In this document: piece by piece, positions 20,811-32,600 of the stretch | Layout: each line of letters opens with the position of its first letter | How positions within the stretch are numbered: the first letter of the stretch is position 1 | From: Diacronema lutheri | Lineage: Eukaryota; Haptophyta; Pavlovophyceae; Pavlovales; Pavlovaceae | Assembly (NCBI GenBank): GCA_019448385.1 | Contig: JAGTXO010000002.1 | Location: forward strand, 1,674,001-1,738,000 | Direction: 5' to 3' | DNA: 64,000 nucleotides | Translations under genes and position numbers: made by a program | The notes under the pieces: model-generated | What the model saw: only the letters and a program-made list of their open reading frames with translations | What the model was told of the DNA's origin: nothing | Databases searched by the model: none

Positions 20811-22266
20811 CGGTGGCGGCGGGCGCGGACGGCGCGCGCGGTGCCGGCGGCGGGCGGCGCGCTGGCGGCGGGCGCGCCGCCGGCGCGCGGTGCTGGCCAG
20901 CACCCGCCGGCGCGACGCCCGCCGCGCCGCTCGCGCCGACGCGCAGCCGTCGGGTGCTCGCCAGCACCGCGCGCCGCGCGACCGGCCCGCGTACCTGCGC
21001 GCCCTTCTAGGGCGCGCAGGGCGGCGCCAATGCGGCCGGCGCGCAGGGGCCTCACGCTGGCGCGCTGCCCGCCGCCGCGTGGGTCGCCGCTGCGCGCGTG
21101 CCGTCGGCGCTGCCGCCGCCCGGCGTCGCGCTCGCGCCGCAGCCGCAGCCGCCGCCGCCGCCGTCGCCGCCGCCTGCCGCCTGCCGGCAAGCTGGGCAAG
21201 TGCGCAGCGGCGGCGACGGCGGTGCGCGACCCGGCGAGCAGGCGGCGCGCCGCCGAGCCGGGGGCGGGCTCCGTGGGCGACGAGGCTCGCCCGCCACTCG
21301 CACTACTCGCGCGCCAAGTGCGCACAACGCGCCCCCCCCCCCCCCCCCCCACCCCACCCCCCGATGAATTTAATGCTCATACCATGGCGTCGCGCCACGG
21401 CAGTACGCCCGTGGCCCCGGCGGCCAGCCTCGCGCCGCTACGCCGTGTCGTCGCGGCCGGCGCACACAGCGAACTGTGTTTCCGCGGCACATGCCCGGCT
21501 GCTCGCGCGCTGCAAGCTTGCCGAACTGCTCGCGCTGGAATGGCGCGTTGCGGGCGTGCCCGCGCACCGCGCGTGTGCCATGCGCGTTCCGGGAGCGCCG
21601 CGCCGCGCGCCAAAGCGGCGCGCGGCGGACGTGCGGCCTCGGGCCGAAGAGGGGCCGGCGCGACCGGCCGCGAGGCGGGCGCAGACGCTCGGCGTGCCGG
21701 TCGATGCGTCGTCCAAATCCGCGTCGGGCGGATGCGCGCCTGGGCCGGCGCTGCGTGCAGTCGGCGGGGCCCGGCCACGCGCTCGGGCGTAACGTTCGCG
21801 CCTGTTCGGCCGAGGCGCACTCGCCGTCCCCTCGCGCCGGCAACGTGCGTGCGGGCCAGCACGCAGGCAGCGTACGATGCCACGGCAGCGGCGAGCGCGT
21901 CCCCGCCGGTGTGCCGCTCGGCGCCCCGTCACGCGCAACGTGCGCGCCGCCCGCTGCATGCGCACGCATACGCGCGCTGGCAGCGTGCGCAAAATTGCCC
22001 GGGCAAGATCGTCCCGCGCTCGCGCCGCCGACGCATCATTCCATGTGTCCGTTTCGGCATCTGCCACCATCCACCAGCCCTCGAAAGCCGGCTTGCGCGT
22101 GGGCGCCCGTCCGGTGCGAGAAGCGGCTCGCGTCCTCGCGCGGGGCGCCTCCGCGCCAGGCGCCCGGCGCGCGCTCGTCTTGCCGCGCCACCACGCTGAT
22201 CTGCGCCCAACCCTCGCTCGCCAATTCCCCCGTCGTCCCTGCTGCGCAGCCCGCAACAGCGCGCGC
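20811..22266. other. No convincing gene; low-complexity GC-rich DNA
   Basis: Frames on both strands are open but encode only Ala/Arg/Pro-rich noise. A poly-C tract broken by one A lies at ~21,332-21,360. A possible short coding start (ATGGCGTCGCGCCACGGC at 21,384) has no recognisable continuation and could be a 5' exon of the next gene. Confidence 0.5.
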
Positions 22267-23703
22267 ATGGCGCGTGCACGGCGCGGCGCCTTGAGCAAGT
22301 TTTACGTCGTCGGTCGGCAGCCTGTGGAAGACGCGTTTGACGGCCCGATGTGGCCGGTGAGAGTGCCCGGCGTGCCGCGTGGTGAGCGCCTGCACGGCTT
22401 GCCGGGCTCGGCGCGCGCCCAGCCAGCCTCCCTCCATCCCGCCGCAAACCGTGCGTGCGCACCCCGCACACCCGGCGCTGCGCGGCGCGGCGCAGGCGCG
22501 AAAAACGAGGGCAGCGCGTGCTACACGACCGTCCTTATGCAATCGCTCTTCGCCCTGAACATGCTCCGTGCGATGCTTCGCTCCGCTTCGCGCCGTGCCA
22601 ACAGCGTCGAGAGGGCGCGTTTTCGGGACTTTGGCACGCTGATCGAGGACACCAGGGCGCCGACACGGCTGTGTCTTGTGTCCGTCATCGACGTCATCTC
22701 GGGCCGTGGCGCGCGAAGGACGCCGCAGGATGCCGCTGAGTTCTTCCGGTTGCTGCTCGGCCGAGTGCCCGGGCTCGCTGCGGCCTTTGAAGCCGACACA
22801 CGCGTCGGGCCAGTGCTCGAGCAGATCGCCGTGCCTTCAGAGGCCGGCGAGGGCATCGCCGTACTCGTCAGCGTCGGCGGCGATGCGGCGCGCGCGCTTG
22901 CACACGCTCTGGGGGGCGCCGCTGGGCCGCCGCGGGATCGCCACACGAACGCGGGCCACTCGGGCGTGCTCACGCCAGCCAGCATTGCTGTCGAGGCGCC
23001 GCGCACGACGCGCGGCAATGGCTCGCAGTGCAAGAACAACCGCGCGCTCGTGTGCGCGCCGCGGCTGCTGCTCGGCGGGCGCGACCACCTCCCCGTCGCC
23101 GGCGTGGTGCACGTGGGCGAGGGGCCGATGAGCGGGCACCTTGTCGCCATCGTGCTCCGCAACGAGGCTTGGTTTCCGTGCGACGACTACAACGTGCGGC
23201 GGCGCGCACGGTCGCTCGGTGCCGCGACCGGCGGTCGAGCGCAGCCGCGACCGCCCCGTCCTCCCGCGCGGCACGCGCGCGTGGCCTGAAAGCTCGCGCG
23301 CGCGCCTGCCGCACGCACGCGCGTTGCCCGCGCAGATCTACAACGTGCCTGAGTCCGACGCGCTGGCGTGGGCAAGTGGTGCGAGCATGCTCGTTCACAG
23401 CCGGCTCGACGTGGAGCCGTTGGACCCGGCGCTGGGCTCAGCGTCACCGCCGTCGGCCGCATCGCCTGCGTGGCCGAGCTCGGAGCCCGACGCGCCGACC
23501 TTGCCGGCAGCCTGGCCGCGGGTGCGGCAGATGGCAGCGGTGCCAACAGATGCGACGATCGGCATCGCGGAGACGGCTGCAGACATCTCTACGGCGGCGA
23601 TCGGCCCAGCTGCGTGCGAGGCCCGCCAAGTTGTCTCCGTGACGCGCGCATTGCCAACAGCGGTGAGTGCGTCCTCGTCTCCGGCGGCCGCTGTGCCCCC
23701 CCC

Positions 23704-23734
<31 letters not shown>

Positions 23735-23945
23735 ACACACAACTCTCCCTACCTTCTTCCTCCTTTCGCACCTCGCACGCGCACGCCGTCCGCTGTCCGC
23801 TGTCCGCGGCCCAAATTGCCTTGCGGAAGCCGAGCAGGCAGAGCCCTGCTTGGATGGCTCCAGCGCGCATCTTGTGGATGGCGACGCTGTGGGCGAGCAC
23901 GGACGCTCAAATGTGACCAGTGGCGCGCACGTGCACGTGCGCTAA
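22267..23945 (+). CDS. Small USP-type ubiquitin-specific peptidase (C19)
   Basis: Four exons (22,267-22,381; 22,496-23,193; 23,336-23,662; 23,838-23,945) join in frame with GT-AG sites to 415 residues. The Cys box reads KNEGSACYTTVLMQSL (catalytic C47), a QQDA-type box reads PQDAAEFFRLLL, and the His box reads MSGHLVAIV with W and CDDYN after it (H253, D268/269). The end IYNVPESDALAWASGASMLV takes the place of the usual aYlLfY strand. USPs remove ubiquitin from proteins in cytosol or nucleus. It is short for the family and lacks the zinc-binding Cys pairs, so specificity may be altered. The Ser/Ala/Pro-rich tail is not conserved-looking. Start is the first good ATG and is not certain. Confidence 0.7.
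23698..23742. repeat. Poly-C followed by (CA)n
   Basis: About 22 C followed by about ten CA units, inside the last intron of the USP gene. Confidence 0.95.
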
Positions 23946-24281
23946 CTGGACGTCGAGCGTGTGCGCCTTGTCCGCACGTGTGCACTCACGTGCGTCTGCG
24001 GCGATCTGCCCGGCGTAGTAGTCCGCGCGCGCGGGAGCCGCGTCGGCAGTAGGAGCAGGATAACGTACTTGCGCCTGACGAGGACGGCGAGAAGTGCGGC
24101 TTTTCGCTCGGGGTCTACCATGCCGCCGAGGTTGGCGCTGGCGCGCGTGAGGCAGTCGGAGCGCGCTGGGCCCGGGTTGAAGGCCTCACCCCGGGGGACG
24201 GGAGGATTCAAGGCGCCGAGCCGCTGCGGGTGCGGCGGGAGGCCCCGGGCGGGTGTGCTAATGCGGCTCGATGGCCGCCTG

Positions 24282-24285
<4 letters not shown>

Positions 24286-24323
<38 letters not shown>

Positions 24324-24324
24324 C
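24286..24324. repeat. Poly-G tract (~38 nt)
   Basis: Uninterrupted G-run. Such tracts form G-quadruplexes and are often mis-sized in assemblies. Confidence 0.9.
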
Positions 24325-24725
24325 GTTGGGCCGCCCGCGGAAACGGAGGTGAGCGTGTGGGAGCGGCGCGCGTCGGCGCGCGCGGCTGGCGTGCAGCACG
24401 GATAAGTCTTGTGTGGACTTCGCGGGGCGGATCCCGGTGCAGGGATTGCCGACGTAGGCCGCGAGCGCGAGCAGGGCGGGGATGAAGACGGATGATGGGG
24501 TTGGGGCCAAGGCCGCCGCACCCGCAGCTATCACGGTGGCAGCGACCGCCACGGTCAGTGCGAGGCTCGCGTGGCCGCTGCGCGGGCAGCTCGCCCGCCA
24601 GGTCCAGGAGGGCCGGCCTGCGGCCTCAGTGCCCAGCGTTGGGCATGTCAGCGTCTGCGTCTGCGGGCCCGCCACTGCGATGGCGCATTGAGCCTGGCGC
24701 ACCAAAACGCAATCGGTCCGCCGAT

Positions 24726-24726
<1 letters not shown>

Positions 24727-24760
<34 letters not shown>

Positions 24761-24761
24761 C
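24727..24761. repeat. Poly-G tract (~33 nt)
   Basis: Second uninterrupted G-run 400 bp after the first. Confidence 0.9.
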
Positions 24762-26129
24762 GAGGCGTGCGCGGGGGCTTGGGGTGGGCTCCGGGTGCCG
24801 GCGCTGTGCCAGCGGCGGGCTTGGTTGACGCCGTCTCGCCGGGGCCCTTGCGCCTTGCGGCGCGAGCGTCGCGGAGGGGCGTCGGCTGCGCTGGCTCCGC
24901 GTCGGCGGTGGCGTGGGGCAGGCTCTTGTGGAGGGCGGAGCGCTCGCGCACGAGTCGGTTGCCAAGGCGGGCTGTCTGCGTGCCGTTGGGCTGCGCTTGG
25001 GCAGGTAGGACCTGCGGCCTCGGGGGCGGGCGGGTTTTCGTGTTGGGCCAGGCGGCAACGCGCACCGGCCGTGTTCGCGGCCGGCAGGCGGACGTCCGCA
25101 GCGGGGCGGAGAATGCGGGTGAAGCGCTTGCACGGGCGCGGTTCGCACCTGGCGGCCAGGCGATCACGAACCGTTGGGTCGCCCGGCTGTTTGGTGGAGC
25201 CGAGGGCAGCAAGGATAGCGAGCTTGGCCGCCTCATCGGTGACGAGCGGCACTGTTGCCCAGCTCTGTACCTCGAAGCCCTGGATGTGCAGGCGTCGGGG
25301 AAGTTCCCGGCAGCGTCGCCTGCGTCCGTCGAGAGGCGGACCGAAGTCGCGCCCGTGCCCCCGTTGGCGACACCGAGCTCTCGCTCGTTCACACCGGCCC
25401 GCCGACGCGGGCGCGTGGTGCGCGCGCGTTGGGTGCGTGTCTGCCTCGAGCAGCGTGCCCAGTCGCAGTGTGGGCGCGTGTCCGTCTGCCTCAAAACGCC
25501 ACGTGGAGGGGAAGGCGCGGGGCGGGCTCGCCGAGGAGGTGCCGCCGCTCGCTGCCACCCGGCGCGGGCTCGGGGCAGCCGTCTTCGGGTGCCGCGCTCT
25601 TCGCGCCATGCACGAACGTTCCGCCGCGCTCGCAGCGCGCGAGCGCACACACAGAGCGCGCGGCGACCCCGGCGGGGGCAGTGCGTCCCGGTGGCACTCG
25701 CGGGCGCGCGCCTGGCCTGGGCGCAGCTGGGCGCGTTGCCGCCCGCGCAGCGAGCCGCCCGCGCGCCTCGCCGCGCGCGCGCTTCGTCGCACGCGTGCGC
25801 CCTGCATGCACGCGCACAGCGCGCGGCGGCTCGGCGCAGTGCAAGGCAGAGCGTGCTGCAACGGTTGCGAGGGCGCGCACGCGCGGCGCGGCGCGCCCCT
25901 GTGTGGTCGCCTGCGCGCGGCGCGTGGTCCGGACGCAGCTCGGTGGCGTGATGCCGTTCGTGCAACACAGTGCGCGTGAGAGCCGCACGTGCACACCTGC
26001 AGTGCAACGCGGCATTGCGCGCGTTGCGTGGGCGGAGCGCGGCTGGATGTGCTTGAGGTCGCGCAGCATGCCGCGCGCCGCGCGCTGTGCGGCGCAGCGA
26101 GTCGGCCATGCCCCTGGTCCTCGTCTCCG

Positions 26130-26147
26130 GGGGGGGGGGGGGGGGGT
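26130..26147. repeat. Poly-G tract (~17 nt)
   Basis: Third G-run of the stretch, followed by (TGG)n. Confidence 0.85.
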
Positions 26148-26665
26148 GGTGGTGGCAACCAGGATCCGCCAGCGCGTGGTGGGCGCCGTCCAACTCCCAG
26201 CCAGGATGCGCCCCGTTCTTCCCCGACACTCTCCGTCCAAACCCGCCGCCCAGCCTGCCGCCGCACCCGCCGCCAACGCCGCCGCGCACCCATCCGCCGA
26301 GCTCGCCTCGCGCGCGCTCGCGCTCACGCTGCGCGACGAGGCTGCGCAGGCCGGCGCGCGGCCGTGCAGAGCAGCGCAGGCCGGCGCGCGGCCGCGCGCG
26401 CGCGCTCACGTTGCGGCCGCGCAGCGAGCTTTCGCCGCGTCGCAGCCCCTCCGAGCAGCCACGATGCACGCCCCCGGAGGACGTTGGCCGCGCTCGGAGG
26501 CCGCGCTCGGGCGCGCAAAGAGAGGCGGCGCGGGCAAACGAGTAGGCTCGGCGCGCTGGCGGGTCCTGGTTGTGGGAGAGCGGGGCATTCTCTAGGGCAT
26601 CATGTAAATTCTCCCAAGTATCATCCGGGCCGCCATCCGGACACTGACGTGCCCACAGTCTGCAG

Positions 26666-29600
26666 ATGGAGGACTCCGTGAAGGACGCTTTGCCCGGCGG
26701 GCGGGGCGGCTCGGACAGTTTCTCGCTGGCCCTCAGCACCATTCTGTCGCCGGGAGATACCCACCCCCACGTGGTCCCATCCACTTGCCTCATCGCCCTG
26801 CTGCGTTACGCGGATTTCGGCACGAGCAGGGTTAGGGTGGGCGACACGGGGTGCTCGCAGCATGCGCTCAAGGTGGCGCTGCGCAACCTGCGCAAAGCAT
26901 GCGCGGATGCGGACCGGTTTGGGCAGGTGCTCGTGGTCGTGCTACCGCTCTGCCTCCGCGCGTCCAGCGGCCTCGTGCACTGGACGGCGGCGTACCTGCT
27001 CCTCGCGCCGCCCGCGCAGCGCGGCGCGCCGCCCGGCGCCGCGCTCGCCCTGCTCGCCGATTCGCGCACCTTGGGCAACGGCGAATCGGCGTACGCCACG
27101 GCGGCCGGCGTGCTCATCAAGAAGCTTGCGCAGCGCATCGGCAGAACAGCGCCGCCCATCGATGCCTTCAAGGCGCCCCCGCAGAGTGGGGCCGCGTGTT
27201 GCTTCGCCGCGGCAACAGTCGCGGCCGAGGTCGTGGCGAGCGCATCGACGCTCTACGGCCGCCGCGCGAGTGTCCTTGTCGACATCAAGAAGGCTTTGGA
27301 CGCGCGCCTCGCGCGCCTCACGACGGCCGCGTACGAGGAGACCCGCGCGCGCACGCTCCGCGCCGCCATCGGCGCTCTGCTCGGCGACCGCGCCAGGCGC
27401 TTCGGCCCGTTCACCCGCGAGGCCGCGCGGCTCGCCGAGGCCGCGCGGCTCGCCGAGGCGTGCGATGCCAGTGTCGGCGGATCCGCGCCCGACGGGCTGC
27501 TGCAGGCCGTCGAGGCGGCGCTGCGCGCGCCCGACGACCGCATCGCACGCACGGCCGCGCTCGACGCGCTCACGGGCGCTGCAGGCCGCGCGCTGTCGAC
27601 GGCGGCCAGGCCGCGCGGCGCGGCGGCGCCAAGGCCGCCGTCGCGAGCGCCACCGCCGCGTGCGCCGCAGCGGCGCGCCGCCTCGGCGTGGGGGCCCCGA
27701 CCATTCAGCAGCCTCGGCGGGGGCGAGGGCGACGGGGACGATGGCGACGCCACCACCGCTGACGACGGGGAGGGCGCGGAGGACGGGGACGACGACCCCG
27801 CGGGCGCGGCGGCTGCGGCGGTGGCGACGGGCACGGCGGCGACGAGCGCGGTGGCGGCGGGCGCGGCGCCAACCTCGCCGGCGGCGGCGGACGGCGGTGG
27901 CTCGGCGCCGCTCGAACGCCGCTGCGTCTACACTGCGCCTGATGAGGGCGACGCGGACGCGCGCGTGTACGACGCCAAGGACCCCGAGCAGCTAAAAGCG
28001 GGCAGGGCGCGGCTACGGGCGAACAGCGGGCGCGCGCCCGCCGTGGTCGACACGCTTTTCGCGCACGCGACGGGCACGATCGTCACGCGGCAGCGCACGG
28101 AGGGCGTGACCGGCGCGGGCATGCACCACCTCGCCGCCCCGACGCAGGGCGCGGGGTACGGTACCGTCGTGCGGGCCGAGCTGGGCGAGCCCGGCTTCGC
28201 GGGGACGACATGGCACATGACGTCGGGCGTGGAGAACCAGCCGCGCGCGGTACGAGCGGCCGCGCGCGCGTACGCGCACGACGGCTGGGGCGGCGTGTAC
28301 AATGCGCACGAGGACTTTGCCGCCTTCGAGGGCTTGCCGCGGCTCGCCGCGCCCGAATCGCTCGCGGCCATCGCCGGCGGGTCGGCGGACGCGGTGTTCT
28401 GCTGGCGGTCCGGCCGGTCCGTCATCGGCGAGGTGACGACGGTTCACTTCAATGGCGACCGCGCCGCCGCCATCGACCACGCGCGGGCGCTGCGCGTCAG
28501 GCCCGATTGGCGCTCGCAGCCCAGGATCTACGAGGCGGCGTGCGGCGCGGAGGGCACGGTGCTGCTCGTGTGGGTCGTGCCCGACCGTCACAAGAACCCG
28601 CGGCTGGACTGGGCGCCGATTCTCGTCGTGATCCACCTGCCCGCCGACCCCGACTGGCTCGCGCGCGCCACGCCGGCGATCGCGAAGGCGCGGCGCGAGG
28701 TCGAGGACGGACGCGCGCGCGCGGAGGCGCGCGGCGTGCCGCAGCACCTCGCCTACACGCTGAGCCCACGCTTCCGAGGCACCGCGCCGCGCGGAGCCGC
28801 GCGCGTGCCGCCGCGCCTCGGCGCGAGCGACGCGCGCGAGGCGCGCGCGCTCGCGGCGCTCGAGCCGGCGCTCATGTTCGCGCCGGCCTGGCGGCGCGCG
28901 GTGCGCGCGGCGAGCCGCGCCCCCGGCAGTGGCGCCGCGGCCGTCGAGCGCGCGCTCGCGCGCCTGCACAACGCGCTCGAGCCCGATGACGAGAGCGCGC
29001 CCGAGTCGACGCGCGTCGCGCCGCTCGCCGCCGCGCTCGAGCAGTCGGCGGGCTGGCCGGCGGGCACGGCGCGCATGGCGGCAAGCGTGACCAAGGGCCC
29101 CGGCGTCGGAGATGGCGCAGGTGGCGACGAAGTGACCAAAGTGGAGGAAACGGCGAAGACGAGCGGCGACGGCTGCACCGGCACGCCTCCTCTGCGCCCG
29201 GCCGCGCGCGCGGCCGGCGCGGCGGACGACGGAGGGGCGGCGGTCGTGGCGGGCGTCGAGGGCGAGCGCGACGCACTCGCCAAGACGGGTGCCGGCGGCT
29301 GCGACGACGACGCTCGCGAGCCGCTGTCGGCCGGCAAGCCCGGCGCACTCGCCGCCGCGGCGACCGTCGGGGGTCTCGGCGAGCTCGTCGGCAGCCTATG
29401 CGCGTGGCTGGCGCGCGGCGCGGCTGGCGGCGCCATCGCGGCCATCTCCCCCGGGACGGCCGCGCGCGGAGCAAACGGCACGCCGCAGCGCGCCGAGCCG
29501 CCGGCCGCCGGCGATCCCGTCGCTCCGCACGCGCGCGTCGCCGCTGCGGCGCCCTTGGCGGGCAGCGCGGCGGCGCCGTCGTCGGCCGCGCGCGACGCGC

Positions 29601-32600
29601 AGCGCGGCGTCGCGGGAGTCGACGCGGCCGCGCACGCGCACGCGCGCGACGGCAGGCGGGCGGCACGGCGGATGCGCGAGCACGAGGGGGCGGTGCACAG
29701 GGCCTTCCGCATGTCCCTCTGGCGCGACGCGACGTTTGTCGAGTTCGTTGAGAAGCTGCGCCCCGACGGCGGCGCGCAGCTGCTCGCGCGCGAGCCCACG
29801 CGGCGCGCGGCGGCGGTGCTGTGCGAGCTCGCGCGCGGCCGCGACGGCGCGAGCGGCGCGGCCGGGCTGCTGCACGAGATGAGAGCCGCCGATGCGCGCG
29901 CGCGCGAGGCCGCCAAAGCGGCGGAGGCAGCGCAGCTTGCGCACGGGACGCTGCGCATCGTGGCAACCGTGGCGCTGGGCGGTGCGGTCTTCGCCGGCAT
30001 GTCAGCGCTGGTCGTTGCTTGCGCGGCGCGCACGGCGACCGGTGCGCTTTTTGGGGCCCGCCGCCCGCGGGCGGCCGCGCGCGGAGCCGACGACGCGCTC
30101 GGCACGCTGCAGCGCGCCGAGCCGCCGCCCGCCGACAAGGGCAAGCGCAGGCGCGCCAGAGCCAACGACGACCCCGTCGACGCGGCGCGCAAGGCCGTGG
30201 GCAAGGCGGAGGGCAACTGCCGCAAGGCAGCCCGCCGGCTGCACCTCGCTGCACTGGGCGAGGAGGAGGCGCAGCAGCGCGTGCTCGACGCCGAGGCGGC
30301 GGAGCAGCTGGCGCGCTCGCGCGAGCCGGCCGGCGGCTGGGTAGGCAGCGCGCGCGCGCGCGCGCGCGCGCGCCCCGCCGCGCGCGCGCCCGTCGATTGG
30401 CGTGCGCGCAGCGCAGAACGGCGCGCCAGCTCCGTCACCTGCGCGCCGCCGCGCCCGTGCCCCTCGCGCGCAGGGGCGCCCTGCGGACCTGCGGCTGCAA
30501 CAGGCGCACTTTGGCATGCGCGAAGATGCCGACGCGGATGTGCGCCGCGCGCACGAGGCGCTGCGCCGGGCGAGACAGGGTGTGGCGTGCGCCAAGGCCA
30601 GCGTGCGGCAGATGGAGGCGGCGTTGCTCAACGCGACGCGCTGCGCCACCGCGGTGCTCGCGCCGCGTGGCGTGCCGGAGGGTGACGAGCAGGCCGCGGC
30701 GAGAGAGCAGGCGGCGCTGGACCGGGAGGCGCCGCCGGCCGCGCAACGCGCGGCGCCGACGGCGCGCTCGCCCTCGGAGCCGCCGTCCGAGTGGGGCCCG
30801 CCAGCGGTCGGCCGGCGCCCGACGCCGCGTGCACTGTCGCACGCCGCGGGTCGCGGGGACGACAACCCGTTTGCGCCGCTCGCAACCGTCAGCGGCGATT
30901 GGTCGCCCACGCCGAGCTCGCGCTCGCCGTCCTCGCCGCCGCGGCAGCCGCCGTCCGACCGCCGCAGCGCGCAGCGTCGCAGCGCGCGCGCGCGGCCGCC
31001 GAGGCCGACCGTTTCGCCCGAGGACGCGCTCGCAGCCGAGCGCCAGGCGCGCGCGCTGTCGGAGCAGGCGGAGCAGAGGCGCGCCAAAAAGGCCGCCGCC
31101 AAGGCCGCGCGCCGCGCCGCGCGCGCCGCCGACAAGCGGACGGCGCGCGTCGTCCACGCGTGCGTAAGCGCCGCCTTGCGGCGCGTCTGCACGAGCGTCG
31201 CCACGGGCACGCCGCTCGCCGTGCTCCGCGAGCGCGCCGAGGGGCCGCGCGCGCCGAAGCCCGCGCCCGCGCCGCCACGCCGCGCAGCGGACGGCGGCCG
31301 CGCGCTCCGCCACGCGCGCCGTGCGGCCGCCGCGGCGGCGGAGCGCGAGGCGGCGGTGGCGGCCGACGCCGACGAGCGGTTCGAGCGGCAGCCCTCCGCC
31401 GCCCGGTTCGACGGCGGCGATGGCGGCGGAGGCGGCCACGTCGAGGCGAGCGCGCGACCGCGCGCCGGCGAGGCCGGCGAGGCTGGCGCGCACGGCGCGC
31501 CTGGCGCAGCGGGGCCCCCGGCGGCGTCGCTCGCGTCGCGCAGCCCGTGTGATGCGCGCCGCACGGCACGCCTCCCGCACGCACGCGCCGCAGCCACCTG
31601 CGCACGCAACGGCGGCTGGGGTGGCAACGTCGGCGGCGACGTGTGCGGCGGTTGTTTCGGCGGCGGCGGCGTCCGTCGCGACGCCTGCGGCGGCGGCGAC
31701 GCCACCTGCGGCTGCGGCGATGGCGGCGTCGGTGCTGGCGCTGGCGAGGCCCCTGCACACGGTGCGCCGGCGCGCGCGACGGCGTCGCGCTTGCTGCGCT
31801 TGCTCGGCGCGCCACGCGCCGTGCTCGGTGCGATGGCGCACGCCGCGGCCGTGTTGGCGCGCGGCGTGGCCGCAGCCGTCGCTGGCGTGCGCGCCGCCGC
31901 GCGCGCCGTGCGGCGCGCGCGCCGCCGAGCGCCTCGCGCGCGCCGCACGGCTGCGCGGCGGGCTCGCGGCCCGCCGATGCGCGACGTCGACGGCGCCCTG
32001 CGGCCCTCGCCGTCCTGGTTGCGCACACGCCTCGTCTGCGGCCGGCGCCTCGCGCCTCTGCGCCGCGCGGGCGCGCGCCCGCCGCCCGCACACGCCGCGC
32101 CGAGTTCCCGCGCGCGCGCTGCGCAACCCGACAGCGACGCGCCGGCGTGCGCGCCGCGGCGCTCGGCGCCTGTCGGTGCGCCGCCGCGCGCGCGTGGCCT
32201 GCGCGCGGCGCGCGCACGGCGCTTCCTCGATGTCGCCGGCCGCGCGGCGCGGAGCGCGCGCCTCGGCGCGCGCATCACGCGCCAGCGCACGCCGGGTTCG
32301 CCATCGGAGCCCTGCACGGCCGAGAGCGGCGACGGCGCGGGCGCCGGCGGCGTCGGCGCGGCGGCGCCTGGCGCGGCGACGATGCGCGCCACCGGCGCGC
32401 GCGCAGCGCGCGCTGCGGCGGCGGCGGTCGGTGGCGCCTCGCGTCTCGCGCGCCGCGCGATGGCAAGCGCCGCCGCCGCTGCCACCTCCATCGCCGGCGC
32501 TGCCGCCTCCACCGTCGCCGCCGCCGCCGTTGCCATCGGCGCGGCCGTCACGTCACCGGCGTTCGCCGCGGCGCGCGGCATGGCGGCCGCATGCGTCGCT

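Larger units (their letters stand above)
23946..26665. other. 2.7 kb without an established gene; possible minus-strand membrane-protein remnant
   Basis: The best signals are on the minus strand. Around 25,300-25,060 a frame reads IQGFEVQSWATVPLVTDEAA and KLAILAALGSTKQPGDPTVR; around 24,600-24,420 another reads LTVAVAATVIAAGAAALAP and FIPALLALAAYVGNPC, which looks membrane-spanning; 24,130-23,942 reads PERKAALLAVLVRRKYVIL and ends in a stop. These could be exons of one unrecognised minus-strand gene, but no splice set was found that joins them. The rest is Arg/Ala/Pro-rich noise around three long G-runs. Confidence 0.3.

Noticed and set aside
23698-23742. Zinc-finger-like His/Thr run in the USP
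   Set aside because: It is the (CA)n translated; a GTGAGT donor precedes it and a good acceptor follows, so it is intronic.
24208-26793. One 861-codon minus-strand gene
   Set aside because: The frame joins several plausible peptides with long Arg/Ala/Pro noise and runs through poly-G; at most short parts may be exons.
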